DNA of 64,000 bases from CAHJXG01 sp964235485. GTDB lineage: Bacteria > Pseudomonadota > Alphaproteobacteria > Acetobacterales > Acetobacteraceae. The stretch is from the NCBI GenBank assembly GCA_964235485.1, contig CAXSAZ010000004.1, forward strand, positions 1 through 64,000. Direction: 5' to 3'. Of the stretch, positions 1 to 7,655 are shown piece after piece (the stretch's first letter is position 1; every line of letters starts with the position of its first letter). A program made the translations under genes and the position numbers. The notes beneath the pieces were generated by a model. It was given only the letters and a program-made list of their open reading frames with translations, made no database searches and was not told where the DNA came from.

Positions 1-749
1 GCCAGATACGGCCCAAACGGCACCGGCACATCCCCCGCCACATGCCGCCCAAACGCCCGCCCCCCCAACGTCACCGCCAGCGCCACCACCGCCGCCCCCA
101 GCACCACGTTCGGCAGCCCCGCCACCCCCACCCAAGCCCCGGACGCCGCCAGCAGCTTCGCGTCCCCTTGTCCCAACCCGTCCCGTCCGCGCAACGCCCG
201 ATATCCCCAAGCGATCCCGCGAAACGCCAGGTAGGCCACCACCGCGGCCACGGCATGGTCCCCCACCTCCTCCGGCTCCAACGCCAAAGTCACGAGCAAC
301 CCCGCCACCACCAGCGGCAAGGTCAGCACGTCCGGCAGGCGCAGGTGGTCCCAGTCGATCCATGCCAGAACCAGCAGCCACCACCCCAGCACGCAATCCG
401 CCCACACCGCCCCGGCTTCCGCGCCCGGCCGCGCCCACACCGCCCCGGCGGCAACCGCAACGGCGGCCAGCTCGACCCACAGGTGGAACCGCGCGATCCC
501 CGCCCGGCAGAACCGGCAACGCCCGCGCAACAAAAAATAGCTCAGCAGCGGCACCATGTCCCGCGCCCACAGCGCCCGGCCGCACCCCTCGCATTCCGAC
601 CGAGCCGCAGCAATAGGGCGCCCAAGCGGCAGGCGGCGGATCACCACGCCCAAGAAGCTGCCGACGAACGGGGACAGCAGCAGCGGCAACAACCCGTCCA
701 AGCGTGCTCCCGAATCCCGCGGCCTTCTCCCGGCGGCTGAGAAAACCAT
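1..749 (-). CDS. gspO: Prepilin peptidase (GspO/PilD family), 3' end beyond window
   Basis: Inner-membrane aspartyl peptidase and N-methyltransferase that trims type II secretion pseudopilins. Reading the minus strand from ATG 749 gives about 249 residues before the window edge. Two CxxC pairs, in SECEGC and GRCRFCRAG, form the usual zinc-binding cytoplasmic domain. The first catalytic Asp lies in the DWDHLRLPD segment and the second in the GQGDAK motif. Hydrophobic segments between these match the polytopic family. It is divergent from gspE with only about 42 bp between them, and it would supply processing for the GspG/H/I/J/K pseudopilins encoded here. An in-frame ATG 15 nt upstream (764) is an alternative start. 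The C-terminal helices are missing only because the window ends. Confidence 0.9.
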   Translation of the reverse strand, partial: MVFSAAGRRPRDSGARLDGLLPLLLSPFVGSFLGVVIRRLPLGRPIAAARSECEGCGRALWARDMVPLLSYFLLRGRCRFCRAGIARFHLWVELAAVAVAAGAVWARPGAEAGAVWADCVLGWWLLVLAWIDWDHLRLPDVLTLPLVVAGLLVTLALEPEEVGDHAVAAVVAYLAFRGIAWGYRALRGRDGLGQGDAKLLAASGAWVGVAGLPNVVLGAAVVALAVTLGGRAFGRHVAGDVPVPFGPYL

Positions 750-791
750 GTATAGGACGCCCATCCATGCCACAACCGGGGTCGCCACGGG

Positions 792-2546
792 ATGAATGCG
801 CATAGCTTCCAGCAGCCGGTCGCCGTTGATCCCGGCGCGGCCGGCAGCCGGCCCGCCGACGCCGGCTCCTTGGTCGAGGACCTGGCGGCGCTCTTGATCG
901 AACTCGGCCAATGCGACGCCCGCACGGTGGAGCGCGGGCGCCGGGTCGCGGCGGACAGCGGGCAGCGGCTGGACAAGGTGCTGCTGCAGCTCGGCCTGGT
1001 GACGGAGCGTGGCCTCGCGGAAGCCTACGCCCGGCTGCTCAACCTGCCCGTCGCCACCCCGGACCGCTACCCGGCGGCCGAGCCGCTGTTCGCCGACCGG
1101 CTGTCCACCCGGTTCCTGCGCAGCGCCCGGGCGCTCCCGGTGGCGGAGGCGGACGGGCGGCTGCTGGTCGCGGTGGCCGATCCGTTGGACGCTTTTGTGC
1201 CCGCCGCCATTGCATCCGCTGCCGGGCTGCCGGTGTCGCTCTTGGTGGGCGTGCCCATCGAGCTGGATGCGGCGCTGGACCGGCTGTACTCGGACGCGCC
1301 CGCGGCGGCGGATGCGCCGGAGGGGACAGCCGAGCCGTCGGAGGAGGACGCGGAGCGCCTCAAGGACCTCGCCAGCGAGGCCCCGGTGATCCGCCTGGTC
1401 AATCAGATCATCGCCCGCGCCGTGGAAACGCAAGCCTCCGACATCCACATCGAGCCGTTCGAGGACCGGCTGCGCGTCCGCTACCGCTACGACGGCGTGC
1501 TGCACGAGGCCGACAGCCCCGCGTCCCGCCTCACCGCCGCCATCACGTCCCGCATCAAGATCATGTCCCGGCTCGACATCGCCGAGCGCCGCCTACCGCA
1601 GGACGGGCGCATCAAGCTCGCGGTGCGCGGGCAGGAGATCGACTTCCGCGTGTCCACCATCCCGTCCTTGTATGGGGAAACGGTGGTGCTGCGCGTGCTG
1701 GACCGCAGCACCGTCGCCTTTGACTATGGGCGGCTGGGTTTGCCCGGCCCGGTGATCGCCAAGGTCAACGCGGCGCTCGACCTGCCGAACGGCATCGTGC
1801 TGGTCACGGGGCCGACCGGCAGCGGCAAGACGACCACGCTCTACACCGGGCTGCTGTCGCTCAACTCGGTGGCGCGCAAGGTGGTGACGGTGGAGGACCC
1901 CATCGAGTACCAGCTTTCGGGCGTGAACCAGATCCAGGTGAAGCCGCAGATCGGGCTGAACTTCGCAAGCCTGTTGCGCTCCATCCTGCGCCAGGACCCC
2001 GACGTGATCATGGTGGGCGAAATCCGCGACCTGGAAACGGCGCAGATCGCGGTGCAGGCGGCGCTGACCGGGCACCTGGTGCTGTCCACGGTGCACACCA
2101 ACTCGGCCGCGGCCACCATCTCCCGCCTGCGCGACATGGGGTTGGAGGACTACCTCTTGACCGCCGTGCTGCGCGGCGTCTTGGCGCAGCGGCTGGTGCG
2201 CCGGCTCTGCACCCACTGCGCGACGGAGGGGGAGGCGGCGCCGGAGCTGGTGCGGCGCTTCGACCTGGAGCGCCGGACGAACGGACGCCCGGTGCGGCTG
2301 TGGCACCCGGTCGGCTGCGACAAGTGCCGCGGCACCGGCTACCGCGGGCGCCAGGCCATCGCCGAGTTCCTGCAGCCCAACGCCGACATCGAGCGCCTGA
2401 TCTTCGCCCGCGCCGAGCACACGGAGATCGAGCGCGCGGCGGTGGCGGCCGGCATGGTGACCATGTTCGACGCGGGCCTCGATGCCGCCTTGGCCGGCAC
2501 CACCACCGTCGAGGAAGTCGTGCGCAGCATCCGCGCCGAAGCGTAG
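792..2546 (+). CDS. gspE: Type II secretion ATPase GspE
   Basis: Cytoplasmic hexameric ATPase that powers pseudopilus assembly. The 584-aa protein has an N-terminal MshEN/N1E-like region (about residues 25-165). The core follows, with Walker A GPTGSGKTTT at about 339-348, an Asp box and Walker B RQDPDVIMVGEIRD at about 400-413, and a His box (STVHTN). The zinc-binding CxxC pairs sit at about 473 (CTHC) and 510 (CDKC), as in GspE/PilB rather than PilT. Length is typical. It is first in the operon and is followed after 15 bp by gspF. The ATG at 792 gives the full N-terminal domain. Confidence 0.95.
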   Translation: MNAHSFQQPVAVDPGAAGSRPADAGSLVEDLAALLIELGQCDARTVERGRRVAADSGQRLDKVLLQLGLVTERGLAEAYARLLNLPVATPDRYPAAEPLFADRLSTRFLRSARALPVAEADGRLLVAVADPLDAFVPAAIASAAGLPVSLLVGVPIELDAALDRLYSDAPAAADAPEGTAEPSEEDAERLKDLASEAPVIRLVNQIIARAVETQASDIHIEPFEDRLRVRYRYDGVLHEADSPASRLTAAITSRIKIMSRLDIAERRLPQDGRIKLAVRGQEIDFRVSTIPSLYGETVVLRVLDRSTVAFDYGRLGLPGPVIAKVNAALDLPNGIVLVTGPTGSGKTTTLYTGLLSLNSVARKVVTVEDPIEYQLSGVNQIQVKPQIGLNFASLLRSILRQDPDVIMVGEIRDLETAQIAVQAALTGHLVLSTVHTNSAAATISRLRDMGLEDYLLTAVLRGVLAQRLVRRLCTHCATEGEAAPELVRRFDLERRTNGRPVRLWHPVGCDKCRGTGYRGRQAIAEFLQPNADIERLIFARAEHTEIERAAVAAGMVTMFDAGLDAALAGTTTVEEVVRSIRAEA

Positions 2547-2561
2547 CGGGGCGCGGTTTCG

Positions 2562-3782
2562 ATGCCCGCCTTCCGCTACACCGCCATCGACCCGGCGGGC
2601 CAGACGGTCCGCGGCACGGTGGACGCGGCGACGGAGGCCGAGGTCATCCGCCTGCTGCAACGCCAAGGCAGCATCCCGATGCGGGCGGAGCCGGCGGGCA
2701 CGCGGGGCATCGGCGACCTGCTGCACCGCGACATCGGCCGCCGGGGCATGAGCCGGCAGGATGTCACGAACTTCACGCGGGAGCTGTCGATCATGCTCGG
2801 CGCCGGGCAGGATCTGGACCGCAGCCTGCGCTTCCTGGTCGATACCGCGCCGAACGCCCGGGTGCGCGCCACGGTGGAGGGCCTGCGCAAGACGGTGCGG
2901 GACGGCGGCTCGCTGGCGACGGCGCTTGGGGCGCATCCCGGCAGCTTCCCCAAGCTGTATGTCGGCCTGGTCCGCGCCGGCGAGGCCGGGGGCACGCTGG
3001 CGCCGACGCTGGACCGCCTGGCCGACCTGCTGGAGCGGGAGCGGGCGCTCGCCTCCACCATCACGTCGGCGATGATCTACCCCGGCCTGCTGCTGCTGGC
3101 GGCGGCCGGGTCCATCGCCCTGCTGCTGACGCAGGTGCTGCCGCAGTTCGTGCCGCTGTTCGAGCAAAGCGGCGCGGTGCTGCCCCGGCCCACGCAACTG
3201 CTGATCGCCACCGGGGACGCGCTGTCCGCCTACGGGCTGTATGCCTTGCTGGCCTTCATCGCCCTGGCGCTGGCGGCGCGGCAAGCGTTGAAGCAGCCCC
3301 GGCCGCGCATGATGCGGGACCGGCTGCTGCTGCGCTTGCCGGTGGTGGGCGGGTTGACGCGGGAGGTCATCGCCGCGCGCTTCACCCGCACGCTCGGCAC
3401 GCTGTTGAACAACGGGGTGCCGCTGATCGGGGCGCTCGGCATCGTGCGGGACGCCATCGGCAACGGGGCCGGCGTCGCGGCCGTCGAGCGCGCGACAATC
3501 AGCGCCAAGGGCGGCGCCGGGCTGTCCCGCCCATTGGACGAGTCCGGCGTGTTCCCGGCGCGCACCATCTACCTGCTGCGTTTGGGCGAGGAAACGGCGC
3601 AGCTCGGCCCCATGGCGCTGCGCGCGGCGGAGATCCATGAGGAAAAGACCCGGCTCGGCGTGCAGCGGCTGGTGGCGCTGCTGGTGCCGGCGATCACGGT
3701 GGTGATGGGGCTGGTGATCGCGGGGATCGTGGCGTCCCTGCTGCTGGCCATGCTGGGCCTGAACGACCTTGCCGCGAGCTAG
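2562..3782 (+). CDS. gspF: Type II secretion inner-membrane platform protein GspF
   Basis: Polytopic platform protein that couples the GspE ATPase to the growing pseudopilus. The 406 residues carry two T2SSF cytoplasmic domains (about 70-190 and 270-390). Membrane segments lie near 165-195 (IYPGLLLLAAAG), 225-245 and 375-402 (GLVIAGIVASLLLAMLGL). The N-terminal MPAFRYTAIDPAG is characteristic of the family. The stop codon overlaps the TTG start of gspH by 14 nt, which implies translational coupling. Confidence 0.95.
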   Translation: MPAFRYTAIDPAGQTVRGTVDAATEAEVIRLLQRQGSIPMRAEPAGTRGIGDLLHRDIGRRGMSRQDVTNFTRELSIMLGAGQDLDRSLRFLVDTAPNARVRATVEGLRKTVRDGGSLATALGAHPGSFPKLYVGLVRAGEAGGTLAPTLDRLADLLERERALASTITSAMIYPGLLLLAAAGSIALLLTQVLPQFVPLFEQSGAVLPRPTQLLIATGDALSAYGLYALLAFIALALAARQALKQPRPRMMRDRLLLRLPVVGGLTREVIAARFTRTLGTLLNNGVPLIGALGIVRDAIGNGAGVAAVERATISAKGGAGLSRPLDESGVFPARTIYLLRLGEETAQLGPMALRAAEIHEEKTRLGVQRLVALLVPAITVVMGLVIAGIVASLLLAMLGLNDLAAS

Positions 3783-4260
3783 GCCGCCGCGGGGCCGCGA
3801 GGCCGGCTTTACGCTCATCGAGATGATCGTCGTGCTGGCGGTGCTGGGGCTGGTGGCCGGGCTGGTGCTGGCGCGGGGGCCGCCGCGCAGCGCCGGGCTG
3901 GAAATGCGGGCGGCGACCGGCGCGGTGGCGCAGGCGATGCGGGTCGCGCGCACCCAGGCCATCATGTCGGACCGGCCCGTGATCGTCCTGTTCAACCCGC
4001 GCGCCGGCACGCTGCGCGTCGGCGCCGCCGCGCCGCGGAGCCTGCCGGCGGGCACCGCGATGAACGTGGTGAGCACCGCCGATCTGGTGATGCAGGCAGG
4101 GGCCGGTGCGCAGGCGGGGGCGGGCGCCCCGGCGGGAATCGCGTTCCTGCCGGACGGCAGCTCCTCCGGCGGCCGGGTCGAGCTGGCGCGCGGCGGGCGG
4201 CGGGCGCGGGTCGGCGTGGACTGGCTGACCGGGCGGGTCACGGTGGCCGATGACCCGTAA
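3769..4260 (+). CDS. gspH: Minor pseudopilin GspH
   Basis: Minor pseudopilin of the type II secretion tip complex. An 11-residue basic leader ends in the prepilin peptidase site AG/FTLIE, followed by a hydrophobic helix (MIVVLAVLGLVAGLVLA). The body (163 aa) contains the GspH-type region in which an internal AQAMRVARTQAIMSDRPV segment follows the helix. The start is TTG at 3769 inside the end of gspF; no ATG upstream of the leader keeps the cleavage site near the N-terminus. It overlaps gspI by 11 nt. Confidence 0.85.
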   Translation: MPRARPPRGREAGFTLIEMIVVLAVLGLVAGLVLARGPPRSAGLEMRAATGAVAQAMRVARTQAIMSDRPVIVLFNPRAGTLRVGAAAPRSLPAGTAMNVVSTADLVMQAGAGAQAGAGAPAGIAFLPDGSSSGGRVELARGGRRARVGVDWLTGRVTVADDP

Positions 4261-4663
4261 GGGGGAGCACGGCTTCACGCTGCTGGAGGTGCTGGTCGCC
4301 TTCGTGATCGCGGCCCTGGCGCTGGGGGCGCTGAGCCAGGGCGCGGCAGGCGGCCTGCAATCGGCGCGGGTGTCCGGGCATTACCAGGAGGCGCTGTCCC
4401 GCGCCCGGTCCCGCTTGGCCACGCTGGGAACGCCGGTGCCGGGCGAGCAAAGTGGCGACGACGGCGGCGGGTATTCCTGGCAGGTCCGCGTGACGCCCAT
4501 CGCCACTGCCGGGCGCGCCCGGGAAGGCATCGACCCCATGCGGCCCGGCCGCGCCGTGCTGCTGGGCGTCGTCGTCCGCATCTCCTGGCGCCTGGACGGC
4601 GGCGAGCGGGAAGTGGCGCTGGCGACGGAGCGCGTCATGGCCGCGCCGCCGGAGGCGCCATGA
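4250..4663 (+). CDS. gspI: Minor pseudopilin GspI
   Basis: Minor pseudopilin that nucleates the GspI-J-K tip. The 137-aa protein has a very short leader MTRKGEH followed by the cleavage site G/FTLLEVLVAF and a hydrophobic helix to about residue 30. The C-terminal part (ISWRLDGGEREVALATERV) resembles the GspI beta-strand domain. It overlaps gspH upstream and shares ATGA with gspJ downstream, so the minor pseudopilins are translationally linked. Confidence 0.88.
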   Translation: MTRKGEHGFTLLEVLVAFVIAALALGALSQGAAGGLQSARVSGHYQEALSRARSRLATLGTPVPGEQSGDDGGGYSWQVRVTPIATAGRAREGIDPMRPGRAVLLGVVVRISWRLDGGEREVALATERVMAAPPEAP

Positions 4664-5259
4664 CGCGGCAGCACGAAGCAGGCTTCACCTTGCTGGAACT
4701 GCTGGTGGCGCTGACCGTGCTGGGCTTCGTGCTGGCCGGGCTGAGCGGGGGGGTGCGCTACGGCCTGCGCGCCGCCGACACCCAGGCCCGGACGCTGGCG
4801 GAACGGAGCGAGCTGGACGCGGTGGACCGGGCGCTCCGCCGCTTGATCGAGGGCATGGACCCCGGCACCCCCCGCGAAGGCAGCGGCTTCCAGGGCAGCG
4901 CCGGCCGGCTGGTGTTCGTGTCGGAGCTGCCGGCGGCGAGCGGCCTGCCGAGTCGGCAGGCGGTGGTCGCCCTGGGCCTCGACGGCGCGCGCCGGCTGGT
5001 GCTGCGCGCCACGCCGCGCTTGCCCGGCAAGCCCTTCGGCCCGCCGCCCTTGCCCATCGAGGAGGAGCTGCTGCGCGACGTGGACCGCATCGAGTTCTCC
5101 TTTCTTGCCCGCGATGCCGGGGCCAACTGGTCGAGCGCCTGGACCGGCAAGGAGCTTCCCCACCTGATCCGCCTGCGGGTCGTGTTCCCGCCGGGCGACC
5201 GGCGGCATTGGCCGGACATCGTCGCAGGCCCTCGCCGGGAACGCTCGGCGGGGGTATGA
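4660..5259 (+). CDS. gspJ: Minor pseudopilin GspJ
   Basis: Minor pseudopilin of the tip complex. It is 199 aa, with leader MTRQHEA and cleavage site G/FTLLELLVALTVLG. A GspJ-type body follows, including RALRRLIEGMDPG, an aspartate-rich middle and the final strand RVVFPPGDRRHWPDIVAGP. Length is normal for GspJ. The start overlaps the gspI stop (ATGA). A 91-bp gap follows before gspL, the longest internal gap in the operon up to this point. Confidence 0.88.
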   Translation: MTRQHEAGFTLLELLVALTVLGFVLAGLSGGVRYGLRAADTQARTLAERSELDAVDRALRRLIEGMDPGTPREGSGFQGSAGRLVFVSELPAASGLPSRQAVVALGLDGARRLVLRATPRLPGKPFGPPPLPIEEELLRDVDRIEFSFLARDAGANWSSAWTGKELPHLIRLRVVFPPGDRRHWPDIVAGPRRERSAGV

Positions 5260-5350
5260 TGCGGCGTCGCGGGCTGGCGGCGGCGCATCCATTGCGGCGT
5301 CCGACAGTATTCACTTGCAGCATCCCGCGGGTTGGCGGCACTAGCGCAGC

Positions 5351-6475
5351 ATGGTCAACGAGTTCCTCCTTTGGTGGGCGCAGCAGCTTCGCGCCTCGCT
5401 GCCGGCCCGGCTGGTGCAGGACGGCGCCGGCTCGGCGGCGCGCGGGCTGGCCGTGGCGCTGCACCTGCTGCCGGCCGGGCAGCACGGCGTCGATGTCCTG
5501 GCGCGGCGCAAGGGGCGCGACACGGCGCTCGGCCGTTTCGCCCTGGACGGGGCCGGGATCGCGGCGCTGCGAACCGCGGTCGCGGGGCAGGGCGCCGCCG
5601 CGGTGCTGCGCCTGCCGCCCGAGCTGCTGCTGGAACAGCAAGTGGCGCTGCCCATCGCCGCCGAGCGCGACCCGGAGCGCGTGCTGCATTACGAGATGGA
5701 CCGCATCACCCCGTTCACCGCGGAGGAGCTGTTCTGGACCTGGACCGCCGAACGGCGGGACCGCGCGCAGGGCCGCCTCCACCTCCGCTTGTCGCTGGTG
5801 CCCAAGGCGCGCGTGGCGCCGGTGCTGGACGCGCTGCGAGGAGCGGGGCTGCGGCCCGCGGCGCTGGAAGCGGCGGCGCCCGGCGGTCCCGTGCGCCGCA
5901 TCGCGCTGGACCGGCCGCCGCCGGCCCGCTGGCGGCGGCGCGGCCTGGCGGTCGCGGGCGCGGCCTGCGCCGCCTTGGCCGTCGCCGCGGTCGCCGTGCC
6001 GTTTGCCACCCAGTCCGTCCGCCGCGCGGAGGTCGAGCGCCGCATCGCCGCCCTGCGGCCCCGGGCGGACGAAGCGGAAGCGCTGCGCCGCCGCATCCTC
6101 AGCAGCGCCGCCGGCACGGACGTGTTCGCGGAGCAGCGCGCCCGGGTCGGCGACGCGCTGGCGGCGCTGGCGACGCTGACGGACGTGCTGCCGGACGACA
6201 CTTTCCTGACCGAATTGACCATGCGCACCCGGATCGTGACCATCAGCGGGCAGTCCGCCGGGGCCGCCCGGCTGATCGCCGCACTCGCCGCCGAGCGCGG
6301 CATCCGCAACCCGGCCTTTGCCGCCCCGGTCACGCGCAACGAGGGCACCCGCGCCGAGGGCTTCTCCATCCGCGCGGAAATGGTGCCCGGGGGGGCGCCA
6401 AGCGTCGCGCCGGAGGGCGCGCCAAGCGTTGCGCCCGGGGGCGCGCCAGTCGTTGCCCCCGGGGGGGCGCCATGA
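5351..6475 (+). CDS. gspL: GspL-like type II secretion assembly protein with repeat tail
   Basis: Bitopic inner-membrane protein that links the GspE ATPase to the periplasmic GspM. The 374 residues show an N-terminal actin-like cytoplasmic half (about 1-190, containing EQQVALPIAAERDPERVLHYEMDRITPF). One transmembrane segment lies near 198-220, then a periplasmic coiled, PilN-like region (about 225-345, VLPDDTFLTELTMRT). The last about 28 residues are an 8-residue repeat of type GGAPSVAP (3.5 copies), not usual for GspL. Two runs of seven G (6389-6395 and 6461-6467) lie in this tail. The stop overlaps gspM by 4 nt. Confidence 0.85.
   Translation: MVNEFLLWWAQQLRASLPARLVQDGAGSAARGLAVALHLLPAGQHGVDVLARRKGRDTALGRFALDGAGIAALRTAVAGQGAAAVLRLPPELLLEQQVALPIAAERDPERVLHYEMDRITPFTAEELFWTWTAERRDRAQGRLHLRLSLVPKARVAPVLDALRGAGLRPAALEAAAPGGPVRRIALDRPPPARWRRRGLAVAGAACAALAVAAVAVPFATQSVRRAEVERRIAALRPRADEAEALRRRILSSAAGTDVFAEQRARVGDALAALATLTDVLPDDTFLTELTMRTRIVTISGQSAGAARLIAALAAERGIRNPAFAAPVTRNEGTRAEGFSIRAEMVPGGAPSVAPEGAPSVAPGGAPVVAPGGAP
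6389..6475 (+). repeat. 24-nt tandem repeat at the 3' end of gspL
   Basis: About 3.5 direct copies of a 24-nt unit encode GGAPSVAP, EGAPSVAP, GGAPVVAP and GGAP. Two G7 homopolymers bracket the array. The repeat runs into the ATGA overlap with gspM. Copy-number change would stay in frame, but slippage in a G7 tract would shift gspL out of frame just before the gspM start. Confidence 0.8.
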
Positions 6476-7035
6476 CCGAGTCGCTGCCGACCGGGCGGCG
6501 CGGCCAGGTCCTGGCCTGGGCGTTGCTGCTCGCGGTGCTGGCGGCGGCCTGGGCCGCGGTGGCGGCGCCGCTGCTGGACTGGCACGCCGAGCGGGAAGAC
6601 GCCTTGGGACAGCGCGCCACCCTGGCCCGGCGCATGGCGCAGGTCGCGGCCGGCCTGCCGGCGTTGCAGGGCCAGGCAGCCGCGGCGGCCACCGCCGGGC
6701 CGGTCGCGGCGACCCTGCTCGACGGCTCCACGGACGCCGTGGCGGGCGCGACCCTGCAGCAGCGGGTCCAGGACATGGCCGGGCGCGCCGGCGCCGCGTT
6801 GTCCAGCACGGAAACCCTGCCGGCGGAAACCGTGGGGTCCTTTCGGCGAATCGGGGTGCGGGTGGCGCTGTCCGCGCCCTGGGCCGTGCTGGTGCAACTG
6901 CTGCGCGCGGTGGAGGAAGCGTCGCCGCAGATGCTGGTCGATGACCTGCAGATCCACAGCGTGCGGCGAATCGGCGTGGCCGGGGAAGCGCCGCTGGAAG
7001 CGTCCTTCACCGTGCTGGGGTTCCGCGCGCCGTGA
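6472..7035 (+). CDS. gspM: Type II secretion protein GspM
   Basis: Bitopic periplasmic partner of GspL. The 187-aa protein starts at ATG 6472, overlapping gspL by 4 nt. It has a single N-terminal transmembrane helix (about 13-35, VLAWALLLAVLAAAWAAVAAPLL). An alanine-rich coiled region and a C-terminal ferredoxin-like half (about 105-187, RVALSAPWAVLVQLLRAVE) follow. The layout matches GspM subtype II proteins. The stop overlaps the GTG start of the next gene. Confidence 0.85.
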   Translation: MTESLPTGRRGQVLAWALLLAVLAAAWAAVAAPLLDWHAEREDALGQRATLARRMAQVAAGLPALQGQAAAAATAGPVAATLLDGSTDAVAGATLQQRVQDMAGRAGAALSSTETLPAETVGSFRRIGVRVALSAPWAVLVQLLRAVEEASPQMLVDDLQIHSVRRIGVAGEAPLEASFTVLGFRAP

Positions 7036-7655
7036 CGGAGCGGGGTTTTGCCGGGCTGCTGGCGCTGGGCGCGGTGCTGGCCGCGACGATTGCCCTTGAA
7101 CTGACCCGTGGAACCACAGATGACGGCGGCATGATCGCCCCCGCCCCGCGTCCCGCGCCCACCCTGCCCAGCCGGGCCGCGGCGCCCCCCTCGGAGGAGG
7201 ACCGGCAGGAGCTGGTCGATGGCATCCTGGCCCGGCCGCTGTTCGCCACCACCCGCCGCCCGGCCGACGCGCCGGCGGCCGGCCCGGCGGCGCCGCCCGC
7301 CAGCCTGCCGCGCTTGGCCGGCATCCTGGTGCACGGCGGCAGCCGCAGCGCGATCTTCGCCGCAACCGGAAACGGGCGGCCCGCGGTGGTCGGGGAAGGC
7401 GGGCGCGTCGGCGGCTACACCGTGCAAGCCATTGAGGCCGGGCAGGTGACGCTGGCGGGGCCCAGCGGCCCCCAGGTGCTGCGCCCGGCGTTTGACGCGC
7501 GGGCGCCAGGGGCCATTCCGCTGGGCGCCGCCGGCCCGCCGGGCGTCCCCGCCGCCCTGCCGGGCGCGGCCAAGCCTCCCGCTGCCTTTTCGCCCGTCGA
7601 TGTCCTGCAGTCGCTTCGGGGCTTGCCCGGCTTGTCCGGCACCACCGCCCGATGA
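7032..7655 (+). CDS. HR-domain inner-membrane protein, GspC/GspN-like
   Basis: Probably the inner-membrane clamp that contacts the secretin. The 207-aa protein starts at GTG 7032. It has a transmembrane helix at about 5-24 and a Pro/Ala-rich linker. A segment of about 92-155 (RLAGILVHGG, then VVGEGGRVGGYTVQAIEAGQVTL) reads like the homology region of GspC. No PDZ or coiled-coil C-terminus is visible, only a low-complexity Pro/Ala/Gly tail. Genes in this slot are sometimes labelled GspN. No other GspC candidate occurs in the window, so I infer this protein fills that role. It overlaps gspM by 4 nt and gspD by 4 nt. Confidence 0.7.
   Translation: MTERGFAGLLALGAVLAATIALELTRGTTDDGGMIAPAPRPAPTLPSRAAAPPSEEDRQELVDGILARPLFATTRRPADAPAAGPAAPPASLPRLAGILVHGGSRSAIFAATGNGRPAVVGEGGRVGGYTVQAIEAGQVTLAGPSGPQVLRPAFDARAPGAIPLGAAGPPGVPAALPGAAKPPAAFSPVDVLQSLRGLPGLSGTTAR

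Noticed and set aside
1593..4241. 882-aa minus-strand ORF antisense to gspE-gspF-gspH
   Set aside because: Very His/Arg/Gln-rich composition typical of high-GC antisense frames; the sense-strand genes have clear domains.
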